A stretch of 64,000 bases of DNA from Ailurus styani. Taxonomy: Eukaryota; Chordata; Mammalia; Carnivora; Ailuridae. Both the position numbers and the translations under genes were made by a program. Shown here piece by piece: positions 24,535 through 35,320 of the stretch (position 1 is its first letter; every line of letters begins with the position of its first letter). The notes beneath the pieces are model-generated. The model saw only the letters and a list, made by a program, of their open reading frames with translations, did no database searches and was not told the DNA's origin. The stretch spans positions 4,608,850 through 4,672,849 of the forward strand of contig LNAC01000064.1 in NCBI GenBank assembly GCA_002007465.1, given 5' to 3'.

Positions 24535-26599
24535 AATCCTCCATTTTAATGAAAACTCTTACCATTTGTCATTTCTTGGTGTTCTGAAATCATAATTTGA
24601 AATATGGAGCTTTTAATATGATATTTAATGTAGATAAATAAATTGTAAAACTTCATATAATGTTTACAAACTCCTTGAGTACTCATAAATTAGCACAATT
24701 CAAAGAAAAATTTTAGCTTGTTCAGTTCTGGTTTATTTGGTCAGTTTGTAATAGTGACCTAAGAAGGGAAGGAAGCTTTTAAAAGGTAACTTACACAAAA
24801 TCAGGGCAATTTAAGGCAAATTAGTAGTTGATAAGAACAGAAGTAAATGGGTATTTCTCTTTTTTTTTTTTGAACCACTGTGTCTGTTACAACTAATTTT
24901 CTTTAGATGGTGGACTAAAGAAAGGTACACTCTTGGACCTTATAACCCCCAGTGTTTGAGAATAATTATAGAATAATGAACCATTATCTGATTGATGCTA
25001 TATTTGTCTTAACATTTATATCTGTGATGTCAAGGTTGTTGCTTTGTAACCTCTCCTTATTTTCATTTGTAACTCATCTTGGTTGCCTTTGGCTCATGAA
25101 ACTTGCTTTTTAATTTGCTCCAATTTGGGAGATTCATTTGGCCAATATCTGTTAGTTACAGTACTGTAGGCTGGTTACCTTTTAGGATATGCCAGGAGTT
25201 TTTGGATGGATATTTTGATATCCTACTTATTTTCATTGAGATTTTCCTCATTCGTTTTTCTTCCTTCTTGATTATTTCAAAGATGAATTTTTTTTTCAGC
25301 ATGGAGTATTTGTACTGCCAAGTTTTATTTCTGCATTTATTTTTATCCTGGAGGACTGTATTCTTTGATAGCCTTTATAGTAGCTATCTTTAGCCCTGAC
25401 CCTGGATTGGTCCTTATCCAGTGAATGGGCTAATAGGACACAGAGCCATCTTGGCTCTGGACCATTGGAAAATTTTATAAAGCTAAATTTTGAGATAATG
25501 TAGATTGAATTCTTTTCCTAATTCTAAAAACCTAGAGCTGTGAAATTCACCATATTGAGTTGCTACATTATAAGAGACATTTATATTTGATATTCAGTAT
25601 TAATACTTGAGCTCATTGTGGATCCTGCTTTTTCCATTCTCAGTGAGTGCAATTTCGTGAGAATTTATGAGTTATACCAATATCAACTTATAATTTTTCC
25701 AAATTTAATTTTCTTCTACATAGTTCAGCTTACTACAGATGGAGAAAAATTTGTGTCCTAAAATTAAATAGGTATTTCCATCAACTCTCAATGTGACTTT
25801 TGAAAAGGAAACAGTTTATGATAACCATTTCAAGATATGTTGTTTTTAAAAATTTTAGTTCTGTACACCTGTGTCCTGGGTAACTATTATAAACAAACCT
25901 CCTTAAATATTTTTTTATTCAAGAAAGGTATGAGACATGAATGGAAATAATGCCTTATGAATTTGATTTTTATACCTATTATATAGAAAAGGCTAGTCTG
26001 ATGAGAATACATCCTGACAAATTGACATGTTTTGATAGGTGTTGAGGTAATTGTACAGATTTTAAAAATTAAACAAATTGCAGAGATTTCTATAGCAGGT
26101 TAATCCCAATATCAAGGTTTTTGTGTTAGTTTAAGCATTGCTAAACATGACAAAGATTTTTTTTTTTTGGCCTTTCTGAGCATGTGATATAAATTTAGTT
26201 CTCAGATGGGTCAACTGTATAACATAGTAAGAAAGAATTTGTTTCCTAGATGTTAGTGGGAGATATTCCTGAATCTGTAGTGTGAGATGATTAAATAGCA
26301 TAACTATATTTGTTTCCATACTTCACACTTTGGAAAGAAATCACACTGTATAGCCTACACTTAAGGAGTAGAGCGTTATGCCCCTCCTGTTTGAGGGCAG
26401 AGTGTCTATATAACTTATCTGGAATCTTCTACACAGGGGATTTGTCTCCTCTTCTCATTTATTCAATAATTTATGTCAGTATTGATTCATGGTTATTTAA
26501 TTTACACTTTCCATTTGAATTTAATACTGCTTTATTTATTTTGTTCTCAAAGTATTCTAGTTTTTATTTTATTCAATCCATAAGTATTTTATTTTATTA

Positions 26600-27372
26600 A
26601 AATTTTCTAGTTTTGACCATTGGGAGCCTTTTCTAGTTGGCACCTTTGTCTCTCTGACATACCCCCATCATTGTGGGTTTTGTAGGGTTTTTGTTTTTAG
26701 TATTTTCTTACTCTCTGACACTGTAAGATACTTATATATCTTGTATATTTCCTGCCATGATCTTAGAATCCTAGGAGCCTAGTTCCTTTAATTAGAGAAT
26801 GGCATTCAAACCCAAGACCTGGACTTGGTGTGCTTATTGCTACTGTGGGGTGTTATAGACCCTCTCAGCTGAAAAGCAAATGTGTTCATACTAAACTGTG
26901 TATAAATACATACCCATAAACTATATATCTGTATGTGTATGTATGTGTATATATCTGTATCTGTCTGTATCTCCACCTGTATCAATATTAAGCTGAACAT
27001 GAGTTCATACTGACTCTATGAGTTCATCCCTGACTCTAATCCATTACCACATGGATCATTCAATGTGCCTTCCCTTGCTGTTTATTACCTCCCACTGTAA
27101 TGGTGAGAAATCTGGCTCCCATCATCTACTACAACTTTTGCTAAATATTTCAATTCCTGTGTACAGGTATAGTGGTTTCAAAATTGTTAATCCACAGTCC
27201 CATGGGAAACAACTTTATCAACTAGAACAAAGTTCTTAAAGCATACAGTTCTTTTTATTTTTAGTCTTACAAACTTGACTCACTTCCGGTGTTACTCAGA
27301 TTAGTTAGTACCCTTTCTACCTACCTCCTTCAGTGCCATTCTTTTATACATTTGTAATACAATTAGATTTGT
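26600..27372. repeat. old L1M-like relic
   Basis: Text such as 'gaccattgggagccttttct', 'ctctctgacatacccccatc' and 'gtgagaaatctggctcccat' follows a recognisable old LINE pattern. The SINE at 27373 interrupts its right edge. Family and orientation are not secure. Confidence 0.45.
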
Positions 27373-27575
27373 GTTTTCCTTTAAAGGATTTATATACTTA
27401 TTTGTCAGAGAGAGAAAGAGCAATTGAGCACAACAAGCAAGGAGAACAGCAGGCAGAGGGAGAAGCAGGCTCCCTGCTGAGCTGGGAGTCCAATGTGGGA
27501 CTCAATCCCAGGACCTTGGGATCATGACTTGAGCCTAAGGCAGCCACCTCACCGACTGAGCCACCTAGGCATCCC
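27373..27575 (-). mobile_element. CAN-SINE, antisense, 15-bp TSD
   Basis: The head lies at the right (gagccacctaggcatccc) and the body is GA-rich. The perfect TSD tacaattagatttgt occurs at 27358-27372 and 27576-27590. Confidence 0.96.
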
Positions 27576-27600
27576 TACAATTAGATTTGTTTGCGTGCAC

Positions 27601-27602
<2 letters not shown>

Positions 27603-27645
<43 letters not shown>
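27603..27645. repeat. (GT)n microsatellite
   Basis: 43 nt of uninterrupted GT just outside the TSD of the neighbouring SINE. It is likely polymorphic. Confidence 0.97.
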
Positions 27646-27646
<1 letters not shown>

Positions 27647-27699
27647 CATTCTGCATCCCATTCTGGGATCTCCCGACCTCTTGAGTAATTTTTAAAAAT

Positions 27700-30400
27700 T
27701 TGTGTGCTTTTAAAGTTCAATCTTTACGGTGTAAATTTCTATAGGTTTTGACAAATCTGTGGTGGTACGTATTTACCATTGCAGTGTCATACAGAATAGT
27801 TTCACCACCCTAAAAAATCCCCGTGCTTCACCTATTCAACTCTTCCTCTACCCCTGAACCCTTTGTAATCACTCATCTGTTAACTGTCTGTAGTTTTGCC
27901 TTTTCCAGAATGACATATAGCGTTTTCAGACTGGTTTCTTTCACTTAACTAAATGCATTTACAATTCATCCATGTCTTTTTGTTAGCTCATGTTTTCACT
28001 GAATAGTATTCCATTGTGTGAATGTACTACAGTTGGTTTATCCATTCACCTACTGAAGGACATCTTGATTATTCCAGTTTTTGGCAACCATAAATAAAGC
28101 TGCTATATACATTTGCATGCTAACTTTTATGTGTAAGTTTTCAGATTAGTTGGGTAAATACCTAGGACCATAACTGGTGAATTTTATGTTATGTTTAATT
28201 TTCTAGAACTTGTCAAACTGTCCGTTTTGTATTCTCGCCAACAATGAATGAGAGATTATGTTACTATGCATGTTCACCAGCAATTCATAGGAGTTAGTTT
28301 TTTGCATTTTAGTCATTCTAATAAGTGTTTAATGCTCTCTCAGTGTTAATTTGCAATTCCTCATGATAGAGATGTTCGGCCTTATTTGCCAATTATATAG
28401 TCTGTTCAGTACTTTCCCCTGTTTTAAAATTTGTTTTATGTTATTTGTTCTTATTGTTGATTTTTAAGAGTTCTTTGAATATTTTGGACACAAGTCTTAT
28501 ATAATGTATGTGTTTTGCAAGTATTTTCTCCCAGATTTTGGCTTTTCTTTTTATTCTCTTAGCAGTGTCTTTCACAGAAGAGAAGTTTTTAGTTAATATA
28601 GCCCATCAGTTTTTTTTTTCATGGATCTTGCTTTTAGTGTTTTATCTATAACCCACCACTAAACTCCAGGTCACATAAATTTTCTCCTATGTTTTCTTCC
28701 AGAAGTTTTCTGGGTTTGCATGTTATGTCAAGGGTCTATGATCTATTTCCAGTTAATTTTTGTGAAAGCCATGAGGTCTGTGTCTTGGTCCTTTTTTTTT
28801 TTGGCATGTGGTTGTCCAGTTGTTCCAGCACCCTTCGTGTAAAAGATTACCTTTTCTGGATTGAGTTATGTTTTCTGTCTTTTCACAGATTGGTTGACTC
28901 TGTTTTTGTGGGTTTGTTTCAGGGTTCTCTAGTCTGTTCCATTGATTTATCAGTGATATATGTGCCTATTTTTTTTGGTCAAAATTATACTGTCTTGATT
29001 ATAGTAGTTTTATAGAAGTCTTAAAATTGGATCTTAAAATTGTGTCTTCCAACTTTATTTTTCTTCCTTAGTACTGTGTTGACTCTTAGGTCTTTGCCTT
29101 TCCATGTAAACCTTAGAATCATTTTGTCAACATTTACAGATTAGCTTGCTGGAATTTGTATTGGGATTTAATTGAATCTATACACTAAAGAAGAAATAAC
29201 ATCTTAACAGTGTTGAGTCTTTTAATCCACAAACATTGAATGTCTCTCAATTTATTTAGAACTTTGATCTCTTTCATCATTCCACACAGATTCTGTACGT
29301 ATTTTGTTAGATCTAAGTGGTTTTGGATAGGGTTTTTGTTTTTTTGTTTTTGTTTTCGGGTTTTTTTGGTGCTATTAAAAATGTTTGGTTTTGTATCCCT
29401 GGAATAAATCCCACTTGATTACAGCATATAATCCTTCTAATATATTGTTGAATTCAGTGTGCTGATATTTTGTTGAGGATTTTTGCATCTGTGTTCATCA
29501 GGGATATTGGCCTATAATTTTCTTTTTTTGTGGCATCCTAGTTTGGTTTTGGTGTCAAGGTAATGCTGGCCTTGTAAAATGTGTTCGGAAGAGTTCTCCC
29601 CTCTTCTGTTTTTGGAAGAGTTTGGAAAGGATTGGTATTAATTTGTCTTTGAATGTTTTGTAGAATTTACTAGGGAAGCTGTCTGTTCTTAGAATTTTGT
29701 TTGTTGGTTTTTGATTATTGAATTACTCTCCTTGCCAGTAATTGATCTATTTAGATTTTCTATTTTTATCTTTCTGTTTCATCATGATACACTTTGGTAG
29801 GATGTATGTTTCTAGGAATTTATCCATTTTTTCTAAGTTGTTCAGTCTGTTGTTGTATAATTGTTCATAGTAGTTTCTTATGACCCTTTGTATGTCTGTG
29901 TTGTTATTAGTTATAACATCTGCTCTTTCATTTCTGATTTATTTGAGTCCTTTCACTTTTTCTTAGGGGGTCTAACTACAGGGTTGTCAATTTTGTTTAT
30001 CTTTTCAAAGAACCAGCTCTTAATTTCATTGATTTTCTTACTGTCTTTTTAGTCTCTTTTTCATTTATTTCTGCTCTAATATTTGTTATTTCCTTCTACT
30101 AACTTTGGACTTCATTTGTTCTTTTTCTAGTTCCCTGAGACATAAAATTAGGTTATTTGAGCCTTCTCTTATTTCTTGAGGTAGATATTTATTCCTATGA
30201 ACTTACCTCTCAGAATTGCTTTTGCTCTATCCCATAAATTTTGGTATGTTTGTCTCAGGTATTTTTTTTATTTCTCTCTTGATTTCTTTGTTGACCCATT
30301 GGTTATTCAGTAGCATGTTGTTTAATCTCCACATGCTTATAAATTTTCTAGTTTTCTCTTTTTAAGTAATTTCTAGTTTCACACATTTGTGGTTCAATAC
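27700..30400 (-). mobile_element. long L1 fragment, antisense, 2.7 kb
   Basis: This is antisense L1 from the 3' UTR through most of ORF2. Markers in order are 'gaatagtattccattgtgtg', 'ataaataaagctgctatata', 'ttccattgatttatcagtga', 'ttgttgaggatttttgcatc', 'aaagaaccagctcttaattt' and 'cccattggttattcagtagc'. All frames are broken. Its 5' side ends head-to-head against a sense L1 near 30400. Confidence 0.9.
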
Positions 30401-30466
30401 CCACAAATCAGTCTTTGTGAAACACCACATTAACAAATGAAGGATAAAAATCATATGATCATCTCA

Positions 30467-30557
30467 GGGTGCCTGGATGGCGTAGTTGGTTAAGTGTTCA
30501 ACTCTTGATTTAAGTTCAGGTCATGATCTCAGGGTTGTGGGATCAAGCCCTTAGTCA
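30467..30557 (+). mobile_element. CAN-SINE, cut by assembly gap
   Basis: The head is gggtgcctggatggcgtagt followed by 'gttaagtgttcaactcttga'. The sequence runs into Ns, so the 3' half is not seen. Confidence 0.9.
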
Positions 30558-30758
30558 NNNNNNNNNNNNNNNNNNNNNNNNNNNNNNNNNNNNNNNNNNN
30601 NNNNNNNNNNNNNNNNNNNNNNNNNNNNNNNNNNNNNNNNNNNNNNNNNNNNNNNNNNNNNNNNNNNNNNNNNNNNNNNNNNNNNNNNNNNNNNNNNNNN
30701 NNNNNNNNNNNNNNNNNNNNNNNNNNNNNNNNNNNNNNNNNNNNNNNNNNNNNNNNNN
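30558..30758. other. assembly gap (201 N)
   Basis: A run of N between a SINE and an L1 3' end. The true length and content are unknown. Open frames spanning it are artefacts. Confidence 0.99.
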
Positions 30759-31125
30759 GACATGGATGGAACTGGAGGGTATTATGCTGAGCGAAATAAG
30801 TCAATCAGAGAAAGACAATTATCATATGATCTCTCTGATATGAGGAACTTGAGGGGCAGGGTGGGGGGTCGTGGGGGGTAGGGAGGGAAAAATAATGAAA
30901 CAAGATGGGATGGGGAAGGAGACAAACCATAAGAGACTTCTAATCTCATAAAACAAACTGAGGGTTACTGGGGGGTGGGAGGGTAGGGATAGGGTGGATG
31001 GGTTATGGACATTGGGGAGGGTTTGTGCTTTGGTGAATGCTGTGAAAGATGTAAGCCTGATGATTCACAGACCTGTACCCCTTGGGCAAATAATAAAAAT
31101 AAAATTAAAAAAAAAATCTGTTGCA
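30759..31125 (+). mobile_element. carnivore L1 3' end, sense
   Basis: The sequence starts inside the ORF2 3' end (gacatggatggaactggagg) and continues through the G-rich 3' UTR to 'cctgtaccccttgggcaaat' and an A-rich tail. It resembles 56943-57148 and the reverse of 8238-8574. The 5' boundary is hidden by the gap. Confidence 0.92.
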
Positions 31126-31154
31126 AAAAAAAAAAAACCCCAAAAATCTGTTGC
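31126..31154 (+). repeat. duplicated 'tctgttgca' at L1 tail junction
   Basis: 'aatctgttgc' occurs twice, at 31116-31125 and 31145-31154, separated by a run of A and cccc. The second copy continues into the host L1. This looks like a 3' TSD plus a tail rearrangement; the 5' TSD would lie in the gap. Confidence 0.5.
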
Positions 31155-31778
31155 ATTTCTTTACACTAATAATGAACTATGAGAAAGAGAAATTAATAAA
31201 GCAATTCCATTTACAATTGCATCAGAAAGAATAAAACATCTGTGAATAAATATAACCAAGGAGGTGAAAGACCTGGATATTGAAAACTATAAGACATTAA
31301 TGAAAGAAATTGAAGAAAACACAAATAAATGGAAAGATAGTCCATTCTTATGGATTGGAAGCATTTGTATTGTAAAATGTCCATACTACCCAAAGTAATC
31401 TACAGTTTCAGTGAAATCCCTATCAAAATTCCAATGGCATTTTTCACAAAATTTAAAAAAAGCCTAAAATTTGTACGTTACTACAAAAGACCCTGAATAG
31501 CCAAAATAATCTTGAGAAAGAACAAAGCCAGAGGCACCACACTCACTGATTTCAAACTATATTACAAAGCTATAGTGATCAAAACCATATCATATTGGCA
31601 TAAAAACAGACACATAGATCAACGGGACAGAATAGAGATCCCAGCAGTAAGCCCATCCTTAAATGGTCAGTTAATTTACAACAAAGGAGCTAAGAATAAA
31701 CAATGGAGAAAGGACAGTTTCTTCAATAAACGGTGTTGGGAAAACTGAACTGCTACACACCAAAGAATGAAACAGGAT

Positions 31779-31938
31779 GGGGCATCTGGGTGGCTCAGTT
31801 GGTTGAGCATCAGACTCTTGATCTCACCTTGGGTCTTGATCTCAGGGCTGTCTGTTCAAGCCCTGTGTTGGGCTTCATGCCCAGTGTGGAGCCTACTGAG
31901 CCTACTTAATTTTAAAAAGAAAAAAAAGAAAAGAAAAG
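31779..31938 (+). mobile_element. CAN-SINE, short, older type
   Basis: The head is ggggcatctgggtggctcag. The CT-rich section is missing, and the element goes directly to a tail of A with G interruptions. The flanks aacaggat / aacaagat hint at a weak TSD. It lies inside the old L1. Confidence 0.88.
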
Positions 31939-32405
31939 TAACAAGATCAGTATCTTACACCATACACAAAAACTAACTCAAAATGGATTCAAAGCTTGAA
32001 CATAAGATGTGAAACCATAAAACTCCTAGAAGAAAAGATAGTCCGCTCCTTGACATTGGTTTTGGCAATGGTTTTTGGAATCTGGTACCAAAAGCAAAGG
32101 CAACAAAAGCAAAAATAAATAAATGGGATTATATCAAGATAAAAAGCTTATGCACAGGAAAGGAAGCCATCAGCAAAATTAAAGGATAACCTACTAAATG
32201 GGAGAAAATAATTATAAATCATATATTTGATAAAAGGCAAATAACCAAAATATAGAGAGAACTCACACTACTTAATAGTAAAAACCAAACAATCCAATTA
32301 AAAAATGGGCAGAAGATCTGAATAGACTTTATTTAAAAGAAGACATACAGATGGCTAACAGGTACATGAAAGATGCTCAACATCATTAATCAGTAGGGGA
32401 ATGCA

Positions 32406-34245
32406 GGAGGAGTTAAGATGGTGGAGTAGAGGCACCTGAGTGGCTCAGTGGTTAAGCATCTGTCTTCAGCTCAGGTCATGATCCCGGAGTCCTGGGATCA
32501 AGTCCCACATCAGGCTCCCTGCTCAGCGGGAAGCCTGCTTCTCTCTCTTTCCCTCCCCCTGCTTGTGTCCCCTCTCTCACTGTACCTCTCTCCGTCAAAT
32601 AAATAAATAAAATCTTAAAAAAAAAAAAAAGATGGTGGAGTAGTAGGGGGACCCGGAGCTTGCTTTGTCTCTTGAACACAGCTAGATCAACATTGAATCA
32701 TTTTGAACAACTAGGAAATCCATCTGAGGATTAAGAAAACAATGTGCAAAATTGGAGGGAAAGACTGTGGCAGATGCAAGGTTCAGAGCTATGAATTGGG
32801 GGAGAGAAAAGCCAAGGTGCCATGAAGGGGAGGGAGCCCTTTTCACGGAGTGAAGTCAGGGAGAAAGGGAGAGAGCAGGAGAGAGAGTGGCATGTATGGT
32901 CTGCTGATCATAGAGTGCTCCAAAGGGTCAGCTTCAGTTCTGGTGGAAATAAGACCAGGCTTTCTTTTATTCTTTTTTCTTTTCTATTTATTACTCACAA
33001 AAGACTCATTTTAGATCCAAAGACACCTCCAGATTGAAAGTGAGGGAGTATCTCTAATGCTAATGAACATCAAAAGAAAGCCTGCGTACTTATATCAGAC
33101 AAACTAGATTTTAAACCAAAGACTATAATAAGAGATGAAGAAGGGCACTATATCATAAGAAAGGGGGTCTATACAACAGGAAGATCTAACTGTTATGAAT
33201 ATTTATGCCCCCAATGTGAAGCAACCAAATTTATCAATCAATTAATAACAAACTTAATCTCATTGATAATAATACAATTATAGTAGGGGACTTTAACACC
33301 CCATTCACAACAATGGACAGATGATCTAAGCAGAAGATCAACAAGAAAACAAGGGCTTTGAATGACACACTGGACCGGATGGACTTAACAGACATATTCA
33401 GAGCATTTCATCCTAAAACAGCAGAATATACATTGTTTTTGAGTGCTCATAGAACATTCTGCAGAATAGATCACATACTGGGTCACCAATCAGGCCCTGA
33501 CCAGTACAAAAAGATTGAGATCATACCATGCATATTCTCAGACCACAGGCTATGAAACTTGAAGTCAAGAAAAAGAAAAAATTTGGAAAAACCACAAATA
33601 CGTGGAGGTTAAAGAACATCCTAGTAGAGAATGAATGGCTTCACCAGAATATTAAAGAAATAAAAAAATTCATGGAAGCAAATGAAAATGAAAACATGAC
33701 AATCCAAAACTTTTGGGACACAGCAAAGGTAGTCCTCAGAGAGAAGCATATAACAATACAGGCCTTCCTTAAGAAGCAAGTAAAGTCTCAAATACACAAC
33801 CCAGCTTACACCTAAAGGAGCTGGGAAAAGGACAGCAAATAAAGCCTAAAACCAGAGAAGAAGGGAAATAATTAAGATTAGAGCAGAAATAAATGATACT
33901 CAAATTAAAAAAAAAAGTAGAACAAATCAATGAAACTAGGCATTGGTTCTTTGAAAGAATTAACAAAATTGCCATAGCCAGACTGACCAAACAGAAAAGA
34001 GAAAGGACCCAAATAAATAAAATCACAATGAAAGAGGAAAGATCACAACCAACACAGCAGAAATACAAACAATTATAAGAGAATATTATGAGCAATTATA
34101 TGCCAATAAATTGGGCAATCTGGAAGAAATGGACAGATTCCTAGAACTATAAACTACCGAAACTGAAACAGGAAGAAAAAGAAAATTTGAACAGACCCAT
34201 AACCAGCAAAGAAATTGAATCTGTAATCAAGAATCTCCCAACAGA
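32406..34245 (+). mobile_element. L1 with 5' end, lacking ORF1 and 3' end
   Basis: It begins ggaggagttaagatggtgga, the usual start of a carnivore L1 5' UTR, and then carries the G/A-rich 5' UTR to about 32990. Near 33000 it passes straight into ORF2 text: 'actcattttagatccaaaga', later 'gtaggggactttaacacccc' and 'aactaggcattggttctttg'. No ORF1 is seen. It stops inside the reverse-transcriptase region at 'atctcccaacaga' without a poly-A tail. The 12-bp repeat taggggaatgca flanks it at 32394-32405 and 34246-34257, and the host L1 continues correctly across that site. A SINE at 32430-32628 interrupts it. ORF2 frames are broken. Confidence 0.85.
32430..32628 (+). mobile_element. CAN-SINE inside L1 5' UTR, 15-bp TSD
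   Basis: The head is aggcacctgagtggctcagt, followed by a CT-rich body and an A tail. The perfect TSD aagatggtggagtag occurs at 32415-32429 and 32629-32643. Confidence 0.97.
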
Positions 34246-34844
34246 TAGGGGAATGCAAATCAAAACCACGATATATCACCTCACACCTATTAGGATGGCT
34301 GTTATCAAGACAAGAAATAACAAGTGCTAACGAAGATGTGGAGGAAAGGAAACACTTGTGTACTATTAGTGGGAATTTAAGTTGGTGCAACCACTATCGA
34401 AAACAGCATGGATGTTTCTCAAAGAATTAAAAATAGAACTGTCATATGGTCCAACAATTGTATTTACCCAAAGAAAGCAAAAACAGTAATTCAGAAAGAT
34501 ATGTGCATTCTCCCGTGTTCATTGCAGTATTATATATAATAGTCAAGATATGAAAGTAACCTGAGTGTCCATCAATGGATGAATGAATAAATAAGTTGTG
34601 TTATATATACAGTGGATTATTACTCATCCATGAAAAAGTGAAACCTTGCCATTTGTGACAGCATGGATGGACCTTACGCTAACCATAATATCAAAGGAAG
34701 ACAAATACTGTATGATCTCTCTTGTATGTGGAATCTAATAAATAAAAACAAACCCAGAAAGACCAAGTTCGTAGATACAGAGGACAGATTAGTTGCTGCA
34801 AGAGGCAGGGGTGGAGGTGAGGTGGTGAGGGAAATGGATGCTGG

Positions 34845-34871
34845 TTCTTCTTCTTCTTCTTCTTCTTCTTC
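34845..34871. repeat. (TTC)9 microsatellite
   Basis: Nine perfect TTC units followed by eight T, at the 3' edge of the old L1. Confidence 0.97.
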
Positions 34872-34879
34872 TTTTTTTT

Positions 34880-35102
34880 AGTTTAAATGAATTGCATACA
34901 AATTTTAAAAAGGCGAAGCAGGAAAGAAACCAACTATCTTCAGCTCCACTGAGTACCCAAGGCCTACCATTGTTCCATTTGAACACAGCAAGACACAAAC
35001 TACCTTAACAAAATATGACACTACAGACTCTTGTCAGTTGGTCTAAATTCCAAGTTGCTTCATTCAGAAAACTAAGGAATTTGAGTTGGCATTTAAGATT
35101 TT
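34880..35102 (-). other. unassigned segment after poly-T, possible retrocopy
   Basis: Unique-looking sequence follows the T-run at 34872-34879. Read on the minus strand, it would end in a poly-A followed by GAA units, as expected for a retroposed transcript 3' end. No protein match is recognisable in it. It may equally be ordinary intron flanking the L1. Confidence 0.25.
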
Positions 35103-35110
35103 AAAAATTT

Positions 35111-35259
35111 GGGGCACCTGGATGGCTCAGTGGGTTAAAGCCTCTGCCTTCAGCTCAGGTCATGATCTCAGGGTCCTGGGATTGAGCCCCGCATCAGGCT
35201 CGCTGCTCAGCGCGGAGCTTGCTTCCTCCTCTCTCTCTGCCTGCCTTTCTGCCTACTTG

Positions 35260-35294
<35 letters not shown>

Positions 35295-35320
35295 AAATAA
35301 ATAAAATCTTAAAAAAAGAA
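35111..35320 (+). mobile_element. CAN-SINE with expanded (CT)n
   Basis: The head is ggggcacctggatggctcag and the body ends 'gcctacttgtaatctc'. The CT run has expanded to about 26 nt. The flanks share aaaaattt (35103-35110 and 35321-35328). Confidence 0.96.

Larger units (their letters stand above)
30401..34842 (+). mobile_element. old sense L1, repeatedly invaded
   Basis: Pieces of one old L1 ORF2 and 3' end lie at about 30405-30466, 31141-31778, 31939-32405 and 34258-34842. They begin with 'accacattaacaaatgaagg', pass through 'cattggcataaaaacaga'-type text and end 'atctaataaataaaaaca'. The pieces are separated by a SINE plus the N gap plus a young L1 3' end, then by another SINE, then by a second L1. 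The order of segments is consistent with one host element, although the piece lost near 30467-31140 includes several hundred bases of ORF2. Confidence 0.82.

Noticed and set aside
30523..30843. Open frames across the N run
   Set aside because: Artefact of translating unknown bases.
33358..34095. Frames with L1 endonuclease and reverse-transcriptase-like residues
   Set aside because: Broken L1 ORF2 pieces, annotated as mobile element rather than a gene.
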